Program-made: the position numbers and the translations under genes
In this document: in pieces, positions 7,001 to 8,713 of the stretch
Layout of the letters: every line of letters begins with the position of its first letter
Position numbering within the stretch: position 1 is the first letter of the stretch
Assembly (NCBI GenBank): GCA_964553405.1
Contig: CAZKLS010000112.1
Location: 1 to 8,713 of the forward strand
DNA length: 8,713 nucleotides
Direction of reading: 5' to 3'
From: DATIRA01 sp964553405
GTDB lineage: Bacteria > Pseudomonadota > Gammaproteobacteria > Steroidobacterales > Steroidobacteraceae
Notes under the pieces: generated by a model
Told to the model about the DNA's origin: nothing
Seen by the model: only the letters and a program-made list of their open reading frames with translations
The model's database searches: none

Positions 7001-7395
7001 CCGCCCTTGGCCGCGTTGGAGCCGTCGTTGCCGTTGTTGCTGCCGCGCATGAAGCCGACGTTGACGCTGAGCCCGCGTGCCTGTATGTCCTGCAGCACCT
7101 TGATGATGGCAACGCGGACGGCCTCGATACGGGTCCCGGCGTAGTCGTCGTCCTTGTCGATGGTCGTGCCGTCGAGCGCCAGGCACTTGCTAGGATCATT
7201 TTCGGTGCTGCCGACCGGGCAACCCATCCAGGCGCTGGTGTCGATCATGATCAGCACGTTCGGCGCGCCGAACTGCGACACCGCTGCCTTGTTGAAGAAG
7301 ATCTCAGTATCGTCGGCCCGGGCCTCGGACAGGCCGGCGCCGATGGCGAACGCCGCCGAGGCGAGCATCCAGGCGAAATGTCGTGCGATTGTCAT
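4021..7395 (-). CDS. pilY1: Type IV pilus tip-associated protein PilY1
   Basis: Large secreted protein of the pilus tip/priming complex, known in Pseudomonas to affect pilus extension, adhesion and surface sensing. The 1124-residue product is close to P. aeruginosa PilY1 (about 1160). A Sec signal peptide occupies residues 1-27, with likely cleavage ARA|DD. A von Willebrand A-like N-terminal domain covers about 45-405 and begins APNVLIMIDTSAWMGC; its metal-site residues look degenerate (see findings). A PilY1-type linker follows (VNAFNRTLNLNDLYMAVF, then WKGNIKKY). The C-terminal PilY/PilC beta-propeller runs from about 590, with GDPLHTRPAVVIYGG and TNDGYLHSFDTVTGSENWAFIP. Two EF-hand-like calcium loops are intact: D677/N679/D681/D685 and D837/T839/D841/D845 (DLTGDGYAD). 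There are sixteen cysteines. Start ATG 7395 is chosen for the signal peptide and a GGAG SD 8 nt upstream. A TTG at 7497 overlapping the pilX stop would add 34 residues before the signal and is less likely. Confidence 0.95.
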   Translation of the reverse strand: MTIARHFAWMLASAAFAIGAGLSEARADDTEIFFNKAAVSQFGAPNVLIMIDTSAWMGCPVGSTENDPSKCLALDGTTIDKDDDYAGTRIEAVRVAIIKVLQDIQARGLSVNVGFMRGSNNGNDGSNAAKGGFIGQEVALLDSAQMDDFIDWLCPVGTGGCNLVRPNSGGVRMNMLATAQDERFSKQGSARGPLTEMMYEAYTYYAGNPVEWGTTGTIGPSYPFPGKDFDPPNSQVWSDAVTVPNCPPGGCVYKSPISDTCQSNYIIMLSLGRFASDTGNDKGANGISNLPFFASYTGPGTTAQPGKCSANTSVKYTGFQLSDCPDDLAYSLRRGGFHSDSTKASSSVYTYTIGFDVPAGAGNDANAATNLLKLIATAGGGRYYDANDAAQLETALTAIFDEVVIQSASFTSPTVSVNAFNRTLNLNDLYMAVFQPSKTARWKGNIKKYTLASNGDILDANKVVAVGNGLFLPNRQSLWSAGVDGDDVTKGGAASKMKPPPTTATRAAGDRKVITNQNGATGPINYELLSIKGLAQIDKDLLLNISCTPTLTPDPTCPTADQLVDWAYGMDVLDKVPATGNSNFTESRKDMGDPLHTRPAVVIYGGTTASPNIDDAVVYAVTNDGYLHSFDTVTGSENWAFIPWDLLGRLGDLYLDYPSNPRTSLGLDGIIRVLRLDRNFDGIIDSSAGDRVYLYMGMRRGGQNYYALDVTDKSNPKLLWKLGPSDLPNVGQTWSTPQVTRMDIPGTTQNADELVLVMGGGYDQLREDAPLPKAYSDVSVNASLGAAVYVVDAISGRLLWWAGPDIGTFTPAPTIQPAKSGVGALRHSIPGDVRVIDLTGDGYADLMYAADLGGQVWRFEVDKSATSKANAIRAGLLATLGDTGIAGARRFFAAPDVALIRCQGQQWLNIAIGSGNRELPITDKNYTEDRLYTLRDRAMLNPINWSTYVVLKDQTVDATTGIVDVTPDSVTGVQPPVTTGASGWQVDLAVLSADAGEKAIVEARTFENTIFFTTFVPKLRTDNTIVCSEAIGYNYLYVLNACDGRPNPLYLAQTGLPVVAQGLAGQLNQKGIAPEIAFLFPSPDNAPGSGNRRPTPIGLCGAEACGRFPGYGPKRTFWREQDAD

Positions 7396-7403
7396 GCTCG
7401 AAA

Positions 7404-7426
7404 CTCCGTTGCTCAGCTCGCTGAGC
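7404..7426 (-). promoter_or_regulatory. pilY1 leader: hairpin plus GGAG Shine-Dalgarno
   Basis: In the 97-nt pilX-pilY1 gap, the - strand carries GCTCAG-CGAG-CTGAGC (7426-7411), a 6-bp stem with a 4-nt loop. Three nt later comes GGAG (7407-7404), 8 nt before ATG 7395. The arrangement, stem then SD then start, repeats in stronger form before pilE. No convincing promoter was seen in the rest of the gap. Confidence 0.5.
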
Positions 7427-7493
7427 GTCGTGGCGCCCGAATGGCTGCGCCCGGCGAGATTGAAGACAGGCGGACGGTCGTGTGCGGGCCGGC

Positions 7494-8018
7494 TCAAGTT
7501 CCACCCCCCGGACCGAGCACGTAGAAACTCTGCACGTGCGTGTTGCGGGACCCGCGCGGCGCCGTGCCGGTGCTCTCGGTCACGAAGTGATAGGCCTCGA
7601 GGCCGGTTCCCAGACTGTGGCCGCCGAACGGGACCGGCGTCGCCCCGGCGCTGGTGTCGTAGTAGGAGCGCGTCTCGAACTGGTCCGTGGTCGAGCCCGG
7701 CACGTAGGCGGTCCGGTTCTGCGCGGCGTAGGTCGCGGAAGAGGAATTCTTCATGTTGGCCAGCGTCCAGCTGGTGCTCAACGCCGGGTCGAGCAGCGCG
7801 TCCTCGATCCCGGCCTCGGCGGCCTGGAAGGCGCGCTCCTGGTTCTGCGCGTTGCCCGCCATCTGCAGTTCGAGCGTCGCGGTGACGAGCCCCGAGATGC
7901 CGAGCAGCGTCAGTATCGCGAGCATGATCATGCCGACCACGAGGGCCGCGCCTTGCTGCCTGCGGATTGCGTCGCTGCCCGCTGCGAGTCGCGGGGTCAA
8001 ATTGCGCTCGATGGTCAT
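7494..8018 (-). CDS. pilX: Type IV pilus minor pilin PilX
   Basis: Minor pilin of the tip-priming complex, related to the type II secretion pseudopilin GspK. The 174-residue protein has a leader with basic residues up to RRQQG. Prepilin peptidase cleavage is predicted after Gly23, giving AALVVGMIMLAILTLLG and one hydrophobic helix (about 24-45). The PilX N-domain signature follows: LELQMAGNAQNQERAFQAAEAGIEDALLD (given here as LELQMAGNAQ, then ERAFQAAEAGIE, 50-72). Position +5 of the mature form is Val rather than Glu, as reported for GspK-like tip subunits. No cysteine is present, and the C-terminus is Gly-rich (GPGGGT). ATG 8018 overlaps the pilW stop as ATGA, indicating translational coupling; an AGGA lies about 10 nt upstream. 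It is shorter than P. aeruginosa PilX (about 195). Confidence 0.9.
   Translation of the reverse strand: MTIERNLTPRLAAGSDAIRRQQGAALVVGMIMLAILTLLGISGLVTATLELQMAGNAQNQERAFQAAEAGIEDALLDPALSTSWTLANMKNSSSATYAAQNRTAYVPGSTTDQFETRSYYDTSAGATPVPFGGHSLGTGLEAYHFVTESTGTAPRGSRNTHVQSFYVLGPGGGT
8015..8018 (-). other. ATGA stop-start overlap of pilW and pilX
   Basis: On the - strand the bases ATGA hold both the pilX start (8018-8016) and the pilW stop (8017-8015). This one-base-frame-shifted overlap is a classic sign of translational coupling and of one shared mRNA. Confidence 0.85.
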
Positions 8019-8713
8019 GTGCGCGTGTTCCTGAACTGTATCGTCTGCATCACGACCAGCCTGCGGACCTGGTCGTTCGGCGCCGCCTGGTTGCGGTCGG
8101 CGTATACGTAGGGCTGGCTATCGACGTGCGCGACGTCGATGTCCTGGGCCCGGACCCGCAGCCAGATCCGCGCGGCGACGACGACGCCGCCCGACGGTAC
8201 GGACCCCGGGTTCACGAACACGTCAGCGTTCCGGTCGTCATTGACGTCCACGCCGAGCTGCACCTGCAGGTCCTCGACACCGGGAATGATTTCCTCGTCC
8301 TGGAACCCGGGGCCGCTGATCAGCGTCTTGCGGCGCAGCGACGGGTAACCGGTCGCGACGCTCGAATCGGCGCTGACGTAGTACGCGTTCACGATCAGCC
8401 GGCGCGTGTCGGCAAGCGGCGGTTGTCCGACCGGGTCGGATTGAGCGTAGGCGGCCGGAATCGCTCCGGAGGTGGTCGCGAGGAAGAGCTCCGCCTGCGT
8501 GCGGCTGGACTCGACGAGCAGGCGACCATTCTCGGCCGACACACCGGACGAGGTTTGCGGAATGCGATCGGTGCTCGCGCGCCGGACGATCAGCACGTCG
8601 GCGCCCGAGGCCGCGCCATTGCCGTACGCCGTACAGCTGAGCGAATAGCTGTTGTTGGTGCCTTCGACCGCCTTGGCGACGTCGGTGACGAAGGCCGAGG
8701 AACTGCCGCAGTT
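8015..8713 (-). CDS. pilW: Type IV pilus assembly protein PilW, C-terminal 232 residues (5' end outside window)
   Basis: Minor pilin/pilus assembly protein, related to GspJ, working with PilV, PilX and PilY1 to prime pilus growth. The frame is open from base 8713 leftward with no stop, so the N-terminus (prepilin leader and hydrophobic helix) is off the window. Visible residues include GADVLIVRRASTD (36-48), a PilW-typical segment; PGVEDLQVQLGVDVNDD (about 144-160); the following VVVAARIWLRVRAQD (about 177-191); and the C-terminus QVRRLVVMQTIQFRN, the usual PilW ending. Two cysteines are visible (residues 2 and 26). A GTG at 8596 could be mistaken for a start, but conserved sequence continues upstream of it. 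Full-length PilW is generally about 270-380 residues, so at least 40 and perhaps more than 100 are missing. Confidence 0.9.
   Translation of the reverse strand, partial: NCGSSSAFVTDVAKAVEGTNNSYSLSCTAYGNGAASGADVLIVRRASTDRIPQTSSGVSAENGRLLVESSRTQAELFLATTSGAIPAAYAQSDPVGQPPLADTRRLIVNAYYVSADSSVATGYPSLRRKTLISGPGFQDEEIIPGVEDLQVQLGVDVNDDRNADVFVNPGSVPSGGVVVAARIWLRVRAQDIDVAHVDSQPYVYADRNQAAPNDQVRRLVVMQTIQFRNTRT

Noticed and set aside
7396..7497. Extension of pilY1 to a TTG at 7497 overlapping the pilX stop
   Set aside because: The added 34 residues lie before a good signal peptide and include the leader hairpin; ATG 7395 has an SD at the right distance.
4915..7524. An 869-codon open frame on the + strand, antisense to pilY1
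   Set aside because: Its product is dominated by Arg, Val, Ala, Gly and His with no recognisable domain. It mirrors the codon usage of pilY1, whose - strand frame has a signal peptide, family motifs and an SD. Long stop-free antisense frames are expected in GC-rich genes.
8594..8596. GTG at 8596 as the start of the last - strand gene
   Set aside because: The frame stays open to the window edge, and the upstream residues continue PilW-like sequence directly into GADVLIVRRA.
1..8713. CRISPR array, tRNA/rRNA genes, insertion sequences or a defence system
   Set aside because: No spaced direct repeats, cloverleaf-like sequence, transposase or nuclease motifs were seen. The only repeat structure is the heptamer array, whose units have no spacers.

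Overview
The window is a GC-rich chromosomal segment (about two thirds G+C by eye) from what is most likely a gammaproteobacterium. The evidence is the ileS-lspA-ispH gene order, the LspA and IspH sequences, which resemble pseudomonad/enterobacterial proteins, and a Pseudomonas/Xanthomonas-type minor pilin cluster next to ispH. The genus cannot be named from this sequence alone.

Left half, + strand: the C-terminal two thirds of isoleucyl-tRNA synthetase (ileS, cut by the window edge); lspA (lipoprotein signal peptidase) 24 nt downstream; a 131-nt gap filled by an inverted array of 7-bp words ending in TAG; then ispH (last enzyme of the MEP isoprenoid pathway). The FKBP-type isomerase gene (fkpB/slpA) found between lspA and ispH in many relatives is absent, and the heptamer array sits in its place.

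Right half, - strand, convergent with ispH: a type IV pilus minor pilin operon read right to left as pilW (its start lies outside the window), pilX, pilY1 and a PilE-type minor pilin. pilW and pilX overlap by ATGA. pilY1 and pilE each have a short leader with a GC-rich hairpin just upstream of a clear Shine-Dalgarno. The hairpin before pilE is a perfect 14-bp stem. The gene products should form the pilus tip and priming complex: minor pilins PilW, PilX and PilE together with the large secreted adhesin/mechanosensor PilY1.

The window is mostly ordinary housekeeping and pilus DNA. I did not find a new multi-gene system. The features most worth a second look are the heptamer array, a PilY1 whose von Willebrand A domain appears to have lost residues in all three parts of its metal site while its two calcium loops remain intact, and the strong intercistronic hairpin before pilE. 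The long open frames antisense to pilY1 and ileS are judged to be GC-driven shadows.
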